From: Intoshia linei
Taxonomy: Eukaryota > Orthonectida > Rhopaluridae
Length of the DNA stretch: 63,221 bases
Assembly (NCBI GenBank): GCA_001642005.1
Contig: LWCA01000066.1
Span: 1 to 63,221, forward strand
Direction: 5' to 3'
The notes below the pieces were generated by a model, which saw only the letters and a program-made list of their open reading frames with translations, was not told the DNA's origin and searched no databases. The position numbers were made by a program, and so were the translations under genes. Below, one piece after another: positions 43,550 through 57,200 of this stretch (positions are counted from its first letter, which is position 1; every line of letters starts with the position of its first letter).

Positions 43550-46500
43550 TATAAACTAAAAAATTACTTTATACAGAACAATACATTGATGTATAGATTT
43601 GCTAGAAGAAACTTCTCGTATAGAATGCATACTCCATTGTTGTGCACCAATATCTAAAGACTTGATTCCACACATTTTTGAAATATGACAGCCCAACGTC
43701 GAACCTCCAGACAAATCGTTTCTATCGCACGTTTTCTATGGGTAAATCAATTTGTAATTTCAATAATATACCTCAATTTTCACATCAGCAATCTTACCAA
43801 GCCATTGCATCATTGCACCAGTTATTAGTGTACTCGTAAAATTTTTATTTCCATTATATTTCACTGAAGGATACTAAATTTTGTTAAAATTAAAGCGTCA
43901 ATAAATAAATAATTAAAAACATACGCTATCAATTTTAGAAGCAGTTTGCTCTTCGTGTTTTTCTCTAAATTAAAACATGTAATTAACATTTAAACTTAGT
44001 AAATTGCTACTTCCAGTAATTTTAAAGAACCCTCCAGAGTCATTATAAAAATTTGATATCACAGATAAATAAAACTATTTTAAATTATTCGATCACACAA
44101 TTTACATTTTTTCTCATTCAGAAAAATAAAAAAAGTAGTGTAAATTAAGGCTTATCAGTTTGGGTATGAGTGTGAATGTGGAGTTTTTTTAGAGTTAACA
44201 TTTCATTTTTTACAAAGTAAAATAAATTAAAGATCGTTGTATGTACTTGTTTCAAATAATATCGACCAACTTAAAAAATTAGTGAAAACTTTGTTTTAAA
44301 CATTAGTTGCGAAACAAAATAAAAATATTACGGATAAAACGGATGCAATGCATGTCCACTATCGACGTGAAACATTGTTGAATTTGCAATAGATCTATCA
44401 TGGCATTGACAATCATTATTTGATAATAATGATTCAATTCTCTTCAATAAATTTGGAGTTAAACACGTTTGAGCCCCTTCAACACTCTTAGATCCGACCT
44501 ATATTTAAGTGGAATATAAACATGAATACATTAATATGTAATTAGAAATTAGCCATATTCATAATATGAAATGTAATTAATGATTAAATTACCTCTTCAT
44601 TGTGGTAGGTTCCGTAAATTCGTATAGTGGTGTCATTTTCTAAACCTTGTGATTCGCACAATGCCTACATGTATACAATTATAAAACAATCAAAATATAC
44701 CTTCAAACAGGTGTATGTCCCCATCAAATTGTCTTGTCTGGCAGAATAAATAAATTCATCTGCGACTCCACCCACAGACTTGTAGAATAAAATTAAAAAT
44801 ATTGACAAATTATACATACAGAAGTTTGACAATCACTAAAGATAACATCCGCATCAAGAACGTCTTCTGGTTTACACCCAACATCTTTTAAAATAACTTG
44901 AAATAGAGGATTAGCGTATTCCTATACATTATGTAATTAGATATAAGTGCCATTGGTTTGAGGTGTAAGATTAATAAATAAAAAAATAATCACTTTTAGC
45001 TTTTCTTTGTTTTCAGCTTCATCTTTCTTTTCGTCCTTTTTTTCGTCTTCACATTTACCCAAAACAACTAATCTAAACTTAAGAATTATTCAGTATACAT
45101 GGTGTAAATTGCCGAATTTACGTTATGCTATTAAACACAAAATTGGATGGTAAAAACAAATATACAAAAGAAATATTTACAAATTTTTTTCTCCAAATGC
45201 CTTTAAATTGTATTTATTGTCCGGATGTAAGTGAACACATACTGAAGGAATTGTTCCGATTGGCTTTTTAGTACAAAATAATTTTGAAACTGGTCCATCC
45301 TTTCCCTATACAGAATAACATGTATACTTTACAACAAACCAATTATAATTAAATCATCATAAATAAAAGGTCATACTTTATATATAATTCGGCCAGATGC
45401 CTTGAGATCTCGATTAAACCATGTGGACCACATGCCACCTAAGTTTTATAAATTATAATATAAATAAAAATGTATTTCTTAAATAAATAAGTCCATTTCA
45501 TAAAAATGTGAATTAATATCATTAATAATATAATATAAACCTCCATATGTATCTAATGAAGCAACCCAAAATCCTTTGTGTTTTTTAACACCATTCTGCT
45601 TTAACTAAATTTACAAACATGTACACAATTAATTTAAAATTAAATTACCTTCAAGACTGGACTGTCTGTATGAGCAGTCACGAAACTATATCCATTTCCA
45701 CAGCTATATTTCCCTCCAACAGCAAATGCAATAACAGTTGATTCTTGGATTGTAACAAAATACTAAATATATTATTAATATTGAATTTTTTGGGAAATTG
45801 TTTGTACCAAATTTTAAGGATGGTTTTTAGGGAAATTTTAGAGGATTTTTTTCCGAGTTTTTAAATTTTATTTGTTTCGTTCCACATCATTAACGAAAGT
45901 AAAATGTGTCGAGGTTTAAAACACTAATTTCTAATAGTTTTTCGAGGAATACTTTTATCGCAAATTAGATTTCAGAAATTTAGTTTATAAAGTAAAAACA
46001 CCAAATTACCCATTCTATTTTTAAAAATAAACAAATAAGGTATTTTAGGCTCTGCATCATACATACAGTTGTCGGTTTAAAATTTAAATTAAAACCACAT
46101 TCTGAAAAATTCATTGTTTCAAATTTAACCAGAAAATCCTTATTTCCTAGTTAATTTAGTTGAATAATCAATTTATAATAAATAAATAATAAATCAAAAT
46201 ATAATTATATTTTGATGAAGTAACTTTTTTCACATAACCATTATTAGTGATTCTTGCTGAATAAATTATCAATTAAAAGATGTAAACCACACAATAATTT
46301 TAAATTCAATTTAATAAGATAATGTAGTACAAAATTTACTTTCGGACAATTATAAAATCGATATCGAAAAAAAGTAAAATGACCTTTCCATTATTTTTAA
46401 GAGTCCATATATCTGCAGATTTTAAATGAGTATATCCCGCAGCTTTTAACTCTTTTTTGCAAAAATCAACAACTAAATAAAAAATATATTTGAAATAATT

Positions 46501-48779
46501 TAAAATTATAAATATTTTAATCTAAACCAGCATTACAAAAATTATTAATTTAATTTTAATTATGTTTCTTGTTTAGTTTAATCCAACTGTTGCCAAATGG
46601 GCTACTGGGACCCATAATGGGTACAAGAAATAATCATTAATAATAAAAAAATAAAAATTAATTTGTAATAATATACTTAGTTCCTATGTATTTACGTCTA
46701 TTTGATAGTCTATGCGATTTTAGAGTTGCATATTTAAATATATGTACGTCCCTATTTCGTCAGTTCAATCATTAACGATTTTCAGATATCCATTTTTGGT
46801 CAAGTAGAGTTTTAACAATTTTAAATTTTAAAAAATTTTTTTTAATTAATTATGAAGTATGTTTGGAACCCCTGGTTTAAGCCCACACAATATAAACTTT
46901 TTATTCACAATTTCAAGCACAGTCATTTGAAAATTAAACTTCATCAAGTTTAAATTTAAATGATATTTTTGTTATCGTGCTATATACTTCAAATGTAGTA
47001 GTTGAAAAATATAGAAATGCTAACAAATTTCAAATGTTACCACACGCATAACGCATACAGCTTTTACTGTTCAAATTAAAAAAGCTGACGTTTAAAGTAA
47101 AATTAAAAATGATATCATATATAGTCTTCTTTTTCTTCGAATGACGTGGATCAAAGAGGTGTATAACCTGGAGGACAAGAGGCCAATATATGAGTAACCA
47201 AGGTGAAACTAAACAGCGAATACTGGACGCGTACGATAGTGGCGATTGGAAAGTTATGGCAGCTACGAATGGAGGCAATGGGGACTGACTATGGTTGGAT
47301 TGCAAAATGAGGTAGACCATCATTGCCAAAAGGTGGGTGCAGGTTAACAAAAATCAACGAATAGCATATAAACTGCATACTCGGTATTCTTTATTGTAAA
47401 AATTGAATAAGCGAAAACCATCAATGAACACTATATAATAAACAAATACAGGGAAAGATAATGGAAATATATAATACACTAGCTTGACTGTTATGTACTA
47501 CGTACAAACAGCACCTAGCTCTGTCGAGGGCACTCTTTTATTATACCAAAAAAATAAATTCATGTTGAAAATCTAACTTAAAAAATCCTACTATTCACTA
47601 TTATCAATCCTTTAAAAGAGTGGTTCCCAAATTTGTTTCAGGTGGAACCATCTTATCACATTACTTTTTACTTTAAAGTGAATTATTCCATCTTAATTTT
47701 TTTTGTTAACACATTTGTTAAAAATTTTAAAAACAATTGTTATCCCATATTTTTAATTTATTAGACAGAATCCTAACTTATATAATATGCTACACGATTT
47801 TTGTTTGTATGTGTGTGTTCAAAATTAAAAAAAAAGATTATTCTGATAGAGCTTATTCCAGTTAATAACTGCACCACCTGTAAATTTTTTTAAATTTTAA
47901 GGTTGTTTTCATTAAAAAAAGAAGGGTAATTTAGGGTTTTGACCCTGAAAATATAATTTTTTTAAATTTAAATGTATGATAATGTTTGATTTTAAAATCC
48001 GCATCAGCGTATATATTTTTTTAAATTCTCTAACTCGTTTGATTTTCAAAAAGAGGGAAAACTGGGGTTTTTGACCCTGTAAGATATGAAATTGGGAGGT
48101 TGGAATTTATCTTAATATACGTCCTGGAAAAAATTGTAATTGAAATAATTTAATGTGGTCTTCTAAAAGATTCTAAGACGGGTAGTTATTTAAATATAGC
48201 GTAACACACAGACACACACACAAACAAAAATCGCGTAGCATATTATATATGTTAGGATATAATATCTGTATTGACAAACACGGTTCATCACCATTTGGAT
48301 GGAAAAATGCGATATTTGAACCAGCGTGGAGTGTTGGAGTATATTAAAATATTTTATAAAACAGTATTTATCTGATATCATTTCAAATTTTACATTAAAC
48401 ATCCGCTTTGTTAAATTAAATTTGAATGTCAGTTTTGTTAATTTGGATATCAGTTTTTTTAATTTGAACCAAAAAGCTGTAGTGTATTTCAAATTGAATT
48501 TTTAGAAAATATTTATTAATTAAAAAAATAATTAATTTCCATTATAAAAATGGATGTTTTGATAATATAGATTTTAATCATCTTGTGTAATAATTTAATT
48601 TTCTAAATTTTAGCTTGCATATCATACTATGCAAGGACAATGAATGAGGTAAGTTTATATCTTTTATATTCTTAAATTTTCAAATTATCAAAACAAAAAT
48701 TACCATGATATGGAGTTGGACAGATATCCACAAACTGACAAAAGTCTTTGGCTCTTTGAATTATTTCCTGTGTCGTCAT
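43550..48779 (-). CDS. DNPEP: DNPEP, aspartyl aminopeptidase (M18)
   Basis: Cytosolic zinc peptidase that removes N-terminal Asp and Glu. Fourteen exons close in phase to 451 aa (human 475): 48704-48779, 46384-46472, 45649-45762, 45541-45604, 45377-45438, 45181-45305, 44994-45072, 44820-44921, 44701-44778, 44593-44664, 44332-44498, 43925-43964, 43772-43873, 43550-43735. Metal and catalytic segments are present: [13 protein letters not shown] (His), [38 protein letters not shown] (Asp), [20 protein letters not shown] (Glu-Glu), [14 protein letters not shown] and [18 protein letters not shown] (His). Exon 7 encodes a Lys/Glu run ([18 protein letters not shown]) in the variable loop. Two introns are 36 nt and others 41-72 nt; intron 1 is 2.2 kb and holds two repeats. 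Confidence 0.95.
47490..47705 (+). repeat. Dispersed repeat family A, copy 4
   Basis: The longest clear match to copy 1 (inverted relative to it): TTATGTACTACGTACAAACAG, CCTAGCTCTGTCGAGGGCAC, then 'aaataaattcatgttgaaaatc', 'cctactattcactattatcaat' and 'gaattattccatcttaatttt'. In DNPEP intron 1. Confidence 0.7.
47771..48257. mobile_element. Family B element, 487 bp with about 45-bp terminal inverted repeats
   Basis: Left end TCCTAACTTATATAATATGC and right end (inverted) TCCTAACATATATAATATGC continue to match through a CTAC-CGATTTTTGTTTGT segment and a (TG)n run. The interior has sub-repeats 'gggtaatttagggttttgaccctgaa' / 'gggaaaactggggtttttgaccctg' and TATTCTGATAGAGCTTATTC, all found at many other family B sites. 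No transposase. Lies in DNPEP intron 1. The 100-aa frame 48190-48492 overlaps its right end and is not a gene. Confidence 0.75.
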
Positions 48780-51252
48780 AATTTAATTTTAATTTTAAAC
48801 AAATGTGTAAATTGAAAATCCAAGTATGAATAAGTGATAACAACTTAAAAAAGTTTAAGCTAAAGTGTTTAAGCAGACAGAAATAAATACATTTTTATGA
48901 CAATAGTGTGATTGCACTTAAAAAAGCAATTACAAATGGTGATTGCTACTTTCAATTATTGTTACAATGCAAGACTTTCACTAAGCCATAGTGTAAGTGG
49001 AAGTATAGACTTAGTCACTTAGACACTTTATTAGTTAGACTACATTATAAATATTTAGTATCCGTAATTATAATTTCAATTTTTTTTAATTGTTTAATTA
49101 AAATAAATTTGTCACGTTTAGACAATATCTCGCAAACCAATGCGATACGATCATCTATTTTTGTGTATTTATTTATTTATTTCATAACACAAATTATTCA
49201 TTTATTGTTAGTAAATGATATTTTCATACGTTTCATTTAACGCAGGCTTGTTTGGTTTTGAGTCTACAGAGAACTAAATATTTTTTATTTAAACTAGGGC
49301 TAAATAAATTAACTTGTCTGTTTATAAGTGAGAGAAACAACAGATAGCTCTCATGATGGTACATATTTTAATCTTATCGGACCCACTATTGGATCTTCGC
49401 AGCCCTGATTGTATTGATTTATGTGTACAATTAAAATATCCCAAAATGTACCTTTGTTATGAAAACTACACATGATGGATAAAAAGACCTTAAAATTGCA
49501 GTAATGCAGTCACTCTGTAAAACAAAATTAAATGATAAATAATAAGTTTTGATAAACAGTTTTACATGCTATACATTTGATTAAAAAGAAATTAATATAA
49601 ATACACAAATAAAAAAAATCAATACAATAAATATAATTTGAATAATAATCAATATCCTAATGAAATTTTACAATTTTTAATTGAATATTTTACGCCCAAA
49701 ACCGTTTTCATTAATTTGTTTAAAAAACGAAACTTGATAATGTAATTTAATTTAGATTTGACAAAAAAATCGATAAAATCGTAATTTTTGATTAATCATT
49801 CATTCTTTTTATAATTTGTATATAAAATATTATGGTTGAATCTTTTGAATTGAAGGGTATATTGGTTTAATTTTTAAATTCAATTGCTTATTTTTAGATA
49901 ATTACTCGGAAAATGCTAGTTTAGATTCAGTAGTATGTTTATAATTTAAAATACTCTTTAAATTTGACCTAAATTTCGGAAACTGAAACTTAGATATAAA
50001 AACCACTCACGATAAAATGTATTAGATGTGGATTTTTTTAAGTTCTACGATTATTGACTTTTTAAATAAACGGTAACACACAAACATTCAATTTTTATGC
50101 TCCATGTGGACCTAAATAACTAAATTTAAAAAATTAAAATGTTTAGAGAAAACATATGATTCAATATACAATCGCTGTTGATCCTGTTTACTACCATATT
50201 TCACTATTACCTCGAGAAAATTTTCTTTTTTAACTAATCTTTAACATTTTTGTAAGGAATCATACAAATTGCGTGCGACACTTCGTGGTAAAAAAAACTT
50301 TTTTGTATGATTTGTTCTTAATTAAAGTGGCCAGAAAAATACATACTATCACTTATAGTTTATTCGAGTTTATTTTTCATCGGGAATGCATAGATTTCTC
50401 GGGTTGAACTTTTGTATTTATATCAACTGGAATAAGCTCTATCAGAATAATCTTTTTTTTAGGTTAAACTTTTGTATTTATATCAACTGGAATAAGCTCT
50501 ATCAGAATAATTTTTTTTTTTAAATTTTCGGACCGTTGATTATTTCACATTTTTTGTTTTATTATTATCATTCATAAAATATTTCAAAAAAAAATAATAT
50601 CATACTAAAATGCTTTTTTGACCGCTTTTAATAAGAAGTCGTCACTTATTCGGATTAAAAATTTCTGTGTGTGTTAACAGGATACAACTGTACAACCTGT
50701 AAATTTTTTGAAATTCTAGGGCTGTTTTCATTAAAAAAGGAAGGGTAATTTGGGGTTTTGGCCCATAAGATATAATTTTTTTAAATTTAAATATATGATA
50801 ATGTTTATGATTTTAAAATCCGTATCAGCATATATATTTTTTAAATTCTCCAACTCGTTTGATTTTCAAAAAGAGGGACAATTTGGCAATTTTTACAAAC
50901 ACCAACTATTAATTTATAATAGTAATTACACTCTACTTAGTACATTCATATAAACCGTATCCACTTTTCATGGTCGTATATGCTCGATGATGTCATATGA
51001 TATTATTTATTTTTTGTTTGTTTATTTTCAAGTGTGTTCCTGTCATAGCATATGCTTTAAATTATAACTTAATTTTAATATATTAGCTACTATCAAACGA
51101 ACGAATTTCTGAATAATAAAAAAACACTCTTAAATTTGAATTTGGATGATATTTTTACTAAAAAATGTTATTTATCGTACTATATGGATCTGAAAAAATT
51201 TATTAAAGCGTAAAGCATATTTATTAATAACGATTTTTTATTTATTTATTAG
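48780..51252. other. Gap or 5' introns between DNPEP and the IQ-motif gene
   Basis: Divergent interval. The first exons of the IQ gene should be here but were not resolved. ATG at 48936 opens 19 codons and ends at a good donor (AGT/GTAAGT, 48993), yet its phase does not fit the first assigned IQ exon directly. From about 50390 to 50890 the sequence is family B repeat. Near 49402 there is an inverted hAT-like end (CAGGGCTGCGAAGATCC). Confidence 0.35.
50401..50520. repeat. 60-bp direct tandem duplication within a family B repeat
   Basis: Two adjacent 60-bp units, each with TTTGTATTTATATCAACTGG and AATAAGCTCTATCAGAATAA followed by a T-run. They differ at about four positions, so the duplication is recent compared with the rest of the repeat. 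Confidence 0.85.
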
Positions 51253-54200
51253 ATATTCTATACTACCTCCACAAAAACCAAAAGTTGATAGTATTATGAA
51301 TGAAATAGTGAGCGTATGCAAAAAAATTGGCTTAGAACAATACCAAAATACTATACAAAAAAAAACATACATACAAAAAAGTATAATTTGTATTTGTATC
51401 AAGTCAGATTCAAATTAAAATTTAAAAGCATTTTATTTTTGCGATGAGTGTACAAAAACCACAGTCTTTAAAAAATTACTATAAAAACATAATTTTTTTT
51501 AAATTCTAAAAATTAATTTAAATAAAAACACCATTTAATTACACATATTTTACATTTAAAAAAATATAATCCTAAAAATAAATTTATTGCAAATCTTCTA
51601 TTAGAGCTCTGTACGGACCGAAATTTTTGTACTCTTCCCACTTTAATTGACTACCTAATTTAAATGTTTTCTAATTTGTCTGTATGCCGGTCAATGTTTT
51701 AATTTGTATCACTCTGTAAATTAATATTCATGACCAATATTAGACAATTTAGTAAATTGAATTTATCTATGTATTAACGACAATATATAATCAAGTATCG
51801 ATATAAAAAAATCAAATTTAGATCAATCATTAAAATTGTAAATTTAACACTTTTTAATGAATCTCGCCAATACCTATCCATAAATATTATAAATATATTT
51901 TGTCTAAAATAATCATATTCTACGGGCGCCTGGGTTCATCCGCTACAAGGCTTTAGCCGTTATACTATTTAATTACTTTGGTATAACATTTATAATAAAT
52001 GCCATTTATAGTCATAATTTTAGATATTTTTAAGTTACAAAGATTTTGTTTGAATTTTTTGGGTGTCTCATGTTAGAAATATGCAAATTATCACTTTACA
52101 GCTAACGGTTCGACATTAATAACTCAGAGGAACAAATGTAAACAAAACTCAAACGTACATTGGAATAAAAGAAAAAAGCGTAAGCTTTTCAGTACATGTA
52201 TATAAAATTATAAACATCAATATATTGATAAATATTAAATAAAATATGTTGTGATTCACAACTTAAAAGTAATCTTTACGGGCTGGAGTTTTTTAAAATG
52301 AAACCTTTTTTGTGTAAACATTTGAATCCGTAATTCTTAATTGTTAAGTTGTAAAAACTCAAGAACTGTAGAAATTCGTTGTTGTAGTGTTAATTTAAAT
52401 TTTAAACAAAATATTTTGAAAATAAGAATTTGAGAATCAAAAATTGCGTAACAATGAAAAAAAACAAAGAAATCAATTATATAGATTTCTACCCATATTT
52501 ATTTATTGGAAATGTGTATACGTTCAATGCACTTTATTCATAAAAAAAATGAATATTAAAGTACTTTTTTGACCGTGAAGGCGTCAGTTATTAAGATTAA
52601 AATTTTTTGTGTGTCTTAACAGGATACAATTGTACCATATGTAATTTTCTTTTTAAATTTTACGGCTGTTTTCATTTAAAAAAAATGCTTATGTGGGGTT
52701 TTGATCGTTGAAATTATTTTTTTGACATTTCCATTTATCACAAGGTTAATGATTTTAAAAACTATCCCAGAATTTAAGTTTAAAAAAAATTTAGGATATT
52801 TCATGTTTAAAATAAAGGGTAATTTTGGCTTTTGACCATGAAAATATGTGTTTCTGAGGCTGAGATTCACGCCAATGTTAATGCTTTTAATACGCGTTCC
52901 AGGTGTATGTTTTATTAAATTTTTGGGTTGATTTTGGGCTGATTTTTTTTAAACAAAGGGGGAAATTGTGTTTTTGACCCTGAAGGACTCAAATCTAAAA
53001 CTGAAAAATGGATAAAAACACGTCTTGGGCAAAACGGTATTAGAAAGTGGGTATTTAAATCCTGCAGCTGTCAATTTTTTAAATAAATGGTTACACACAC
53101 ACAAACAAAAACAGACATTTATTACTATATAAGTAAAGAATACAATTTAATTTATCATTTTTTTTAGATTTTTATATTTTAATTTTAGATATACTGAGTT
53201 ATTCAAAAATGGTTTATAATCACCACATATAGACAATTGCAAGAGTTATAAAAACATTTACAAACTCTAGAATTGTAAAAAACGATAAAGCTACCATAAT
53301 ATAAAAATGTAGGATGTAAATAGAATTATAATTTATAAATAAACAACTACAGTAGCTTGACTTTTATGTACTTTGTACTTATGTACTATGTACTTTTAAT
53401 TCTACAAAAATTTTATTGTTTGGCACTACATTACTGTATTTGAAAATGAAAAATTGCGTAGCAACGAAAAAAACCGAAGGAATCAATTTATGAGATTTTC
53501 ACCCATATCTTTTTATTGGAAATGTGTATACTTACAATGCGCATTATTTTTTAAAATTGTAGGATGACTATTTTCCCTTTCATTTTTAATGCACACATTT
53601 GAAAAATATTGGTTGATAATATATTAAAATGTATTTTTTATCAGGAATGGTTAGCTTTCTGGGTTTGAAATTTTGTATTTTTATCAAGTGGAATAAGTTG
53701 TATAAAATTAATTTTTTGTTTTAATTGTCAAATGTTACTTATTTCCAATTATTTTTTTTAATAAAATAGTATCGAAACAAAAAATGAATACCAAAGTGTT
53801 TTTTTGAAAATTAAGGCGTCACTTTGTCAGTTTGAAATTTTTGCGTGTGTTAGTTGCATATAAATGTATCAAAGTTTTTTTTAAATAATTTGGCTATTTT
53901 CATTTTTTAAAAAAAAGGGTAATCTAGGTTTTAATCGTGAAAATGCACGTTATAGCGATTTTGATTTATAATAATCCTTATAACTTTAAAAAATATACTA
54001 GAATGTGTGATATTTAAAATTATACATGTAGGAATTATTTTATAGTACTTTTACGGTTAATATTTTACGCTTTAATTAATTTCATTAATATATTTTATTA
54101 GTATTTAGAGGTTACGTGGATAGAAAAAAAGTTAAATTAATGCGTTTTTCTAATAATCCATTATCAATCAAAAGTGTTATTATGATTCAATCATGTTATC

Positions 54201-57200
54201 GGAGATTGAAAGCTAGAGCTCAAAGGAGGCGATTTGAAATTGACAAAACACTACAAGAATCTTGTTTAACTGATACTAAAATATCTTTTGATGTTTTTAA
54301 TTCATTGTTGCTTATATACACAATATTATGTATTATAGGGTTTTAGACAGTTTTTAGTATAGATTCTATTGATCAATTAATAAATCAACTATTAAAAAAT
54401 TCTAGTAATGTTTAAGATTTTGACAAATTTATAATATATTAACTTATTTTTAGAGATTATTATTATTAATTTTTGTGAAATAAAATGGAAAAATCGCCCC
54501 AAGGGTAGCGATTCGTCCACCGTTGAGAACCCCTGGTATATAATGTGTTGAAACCAATTACCGTATGTCGATTTTGTTTTGTACAATATATTAACAATAT
54601 TGTACAATAATTGACTTGTAAAATATATAAAGTTGTCTAAAATCATATATTTACCATATACTATTAATATTGTTGTAATATATATATTAATGCTAATTTT
54701 TTTATTATAATTTATATTTTAGACAACTGATGTCAAAGAAAATGGATATGGTCAATTAATGCAAGAATTTATACACAGGTTATTCACATTTGTAAGCATA
54801 TTTATTTAAATTAAATTTAGTTGATCCGACAGCATTACTTCAATGTAATTTATTTCTTAGTACTCTTTTGCGAGTTTGACAATACAATTATATTGGTCAA
54901 ATTGCAAATGTATCAGATTAACAAGAATGTTAAATTTTATTACCAGCATTGGTGTTTTTATTACCAAAAATTTTTATAATAAGAAATAGAATTAAATTAT
55001 TATTGTTATTATTGAACCAGATTAAATTATTATTATTATAAATTATTACCAGAAATAATTAGTTTAATTTTGTAAAGTACATTATTATTTAATAAATCAA
55101 GCTTTTATCCCATCATTAATAATATTTAATAAAAAATACCATTTCAAGTCCTAGCTTAAAATCCCCTTTTTCGGATATTTTTTTGATTAATACGATTTTA
55201 CCAAATCTTCCGATAAAAAACTATTAATCCAACGACAAAATAAAAAAATCAATTTTATCAATCATAATGCAAAAAATCCCTTTTTCCGATATTATTTTGA
55301 TTAATCGAAAAACAAGATAAAATAAATAATAAATTTAATTATTTCACTAAAATTAAAAATTGAAATAAATGTTTTTTTGGCTGTATGTATTTTTATTTTA
55401 ACTAAGGCGATTTTTTTTAACCTATAAAAATAAAAAAAATTAACTTACAAATTGAATTTATTTAACTTTATTAACTTTTGGAAAAAAAAATTCACGTAGT
55501 GCTGTTTTTTCGTTAAATTTTTTTCTTAACAGTTATGAAATCTCTTATTCGCCATAATAATATTTCTGGGGCCTTGTCAGCTGTAGCACCGTTATATAAA
55601 TTTTAAAACATAATTGTATTGCCATTATTAGATAGTTCTGTTGTAGAACAAGCAGCGTTGTCTTATGTCCGTAAATAACAAATGCAGGGTTTCATAACCT
55701 TTTTTAAATTTAGTACCCGTTAGTCATATCCACTAGATGCAAAAGGTTTCCGATCCCTAATTTAAGTCTTAATAAAGATGTATAAAAAGTGTATTATTTG
55801 TTGTAGTACAAAATCAAATGTTTTTTAAAATTTTAAAACGAAATGTCACTTTTTTATATAAACAATTAAAATTATATAAACACGCCCATTAAATTCTTTA
55901 ACGCACCGTATCATGCGGTCTGTATGCTTTAGTTCCGTTTTTATTACTTTTATATTATTTTCATCTTATTTTTCAACTTGAATTAAAATTATTGATTAAA
56001 ATTTACTAGAAAATAAATTTATAATTATTATTACAATTTACAGGACTTAATTTTCAAATAAGGTATTTATTACAAATATTACGTAAGTAATTAGAATTTA
56101 GTAAATACTAAAACAATGCAAAAGCATTTGGAAGATTTGTTAAAAATACCAAATTTAAATTGAGTAATTTAAAAAAATTACTCAAAAAAAACCGATAGAA
56201 TCTAGTTAAAAAATTTATTCAAAAACCCCTTTTAAAAGAATTAAAGTTAATGTTTAGGAAATCGAAATTAGAAATAAATATGCTGAAATTTAAAATAAAA
56301 TGGGCGTATTTTAAAATACTGTTCATATTACGACTCCACGGCGTGGAGTCCACGCACATGTGGATTTTTTAAATATTGCCAATTTTAAGACTTCACGCAT
56401 ATATGTAGTTTTTAATATTTTAGATTTTAAAATTATACACATATGTGGAGTTTCGTGTCAAAGGGTTAATAAAAAAAGAACAGCAAAATTTTTGGACCTA
56501 TTTATTGCGTGCACTGCATGTTTGTTTGTTTATTTGTCTGTGTGCCTGTTCCAGTTTATTTAAGAAAGTAAGAGGATTCTAGCTTTAAAAATTCCATATT
56601 TCTATTACAGTTTTTCGAGAGTATTGTTTTATTGCAAATTTCATTTCAAAAATTGAGTCCTTCTATGTCAAAAACCACAATTGTCCTTATTTTTTTATAT
56701 TAAAACCCGTCATAGAATAAAAAATACACATTCTAATAAAATGTTTCAAATTCATCAATTTTATGATAATGTTCAATTTCAAAATCTTATATCTTTTCAG
56801 CCAAAACCCCAAATAACCCTTTTTTGTAAAAATTAGTATGTATATTATATGTATATTAGTAAAAATGTAGATAGTCCTAGAATTGTATACAATATAAATT
56901 CTTGAATGATTTTTAAATTCATAAGTATTATCATAAATGGTAACCTCAAAAAAGGTAATTTTCACGGTCAAAACCAGATTACCCTTTTTTTAAATGAAAA
57001 CTGTTCTAGAATTTAAAAAAAATTACAGATGATACTGTGATAAAATGTATCACAATCTTGCGCTTGCAATTTAAATAATAAATCTAGTAAAAAAACTTGT
57101 TTATTCTTTCATATTTTTGATGATGGCATTTTGAACTTAAACAAATTACTGAATCTTTGCATTTTATTTTAATACATGTTCCGACAAAAATTGCTTTTAT

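Noticed and set aside
46080-46150. Possible extra DNPEP exon (reading [15 protein letters not shown])
   Set aside because: The exon ending NNGK (46384) joins directly in phase 0 to [13 protein letters not shown] at 45762, which completes the family alignment without it, and the acceptor is weak.
47030-47350. 106-aa minus-strand open frame in DNPEP intron 1
   Set aside because: No homology that I recognise, not joined to DNPEP phases, and the region looks like repeat-derived GC-richer debris.
48612-48649. Short plus-strand segment between an AG and GTAAGT antisense to DNPEP intron 1
   Set aside because: Two frames contain stops and the third does not join to any neighbour.
48936-48992. Candidate first exon of the IQ gene (ATG, 19 codons, good donor)
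   Set aside because: Ends in phase 0, whereas the first assigned IQ exon needs phase 2; no intermediate exon could be found.
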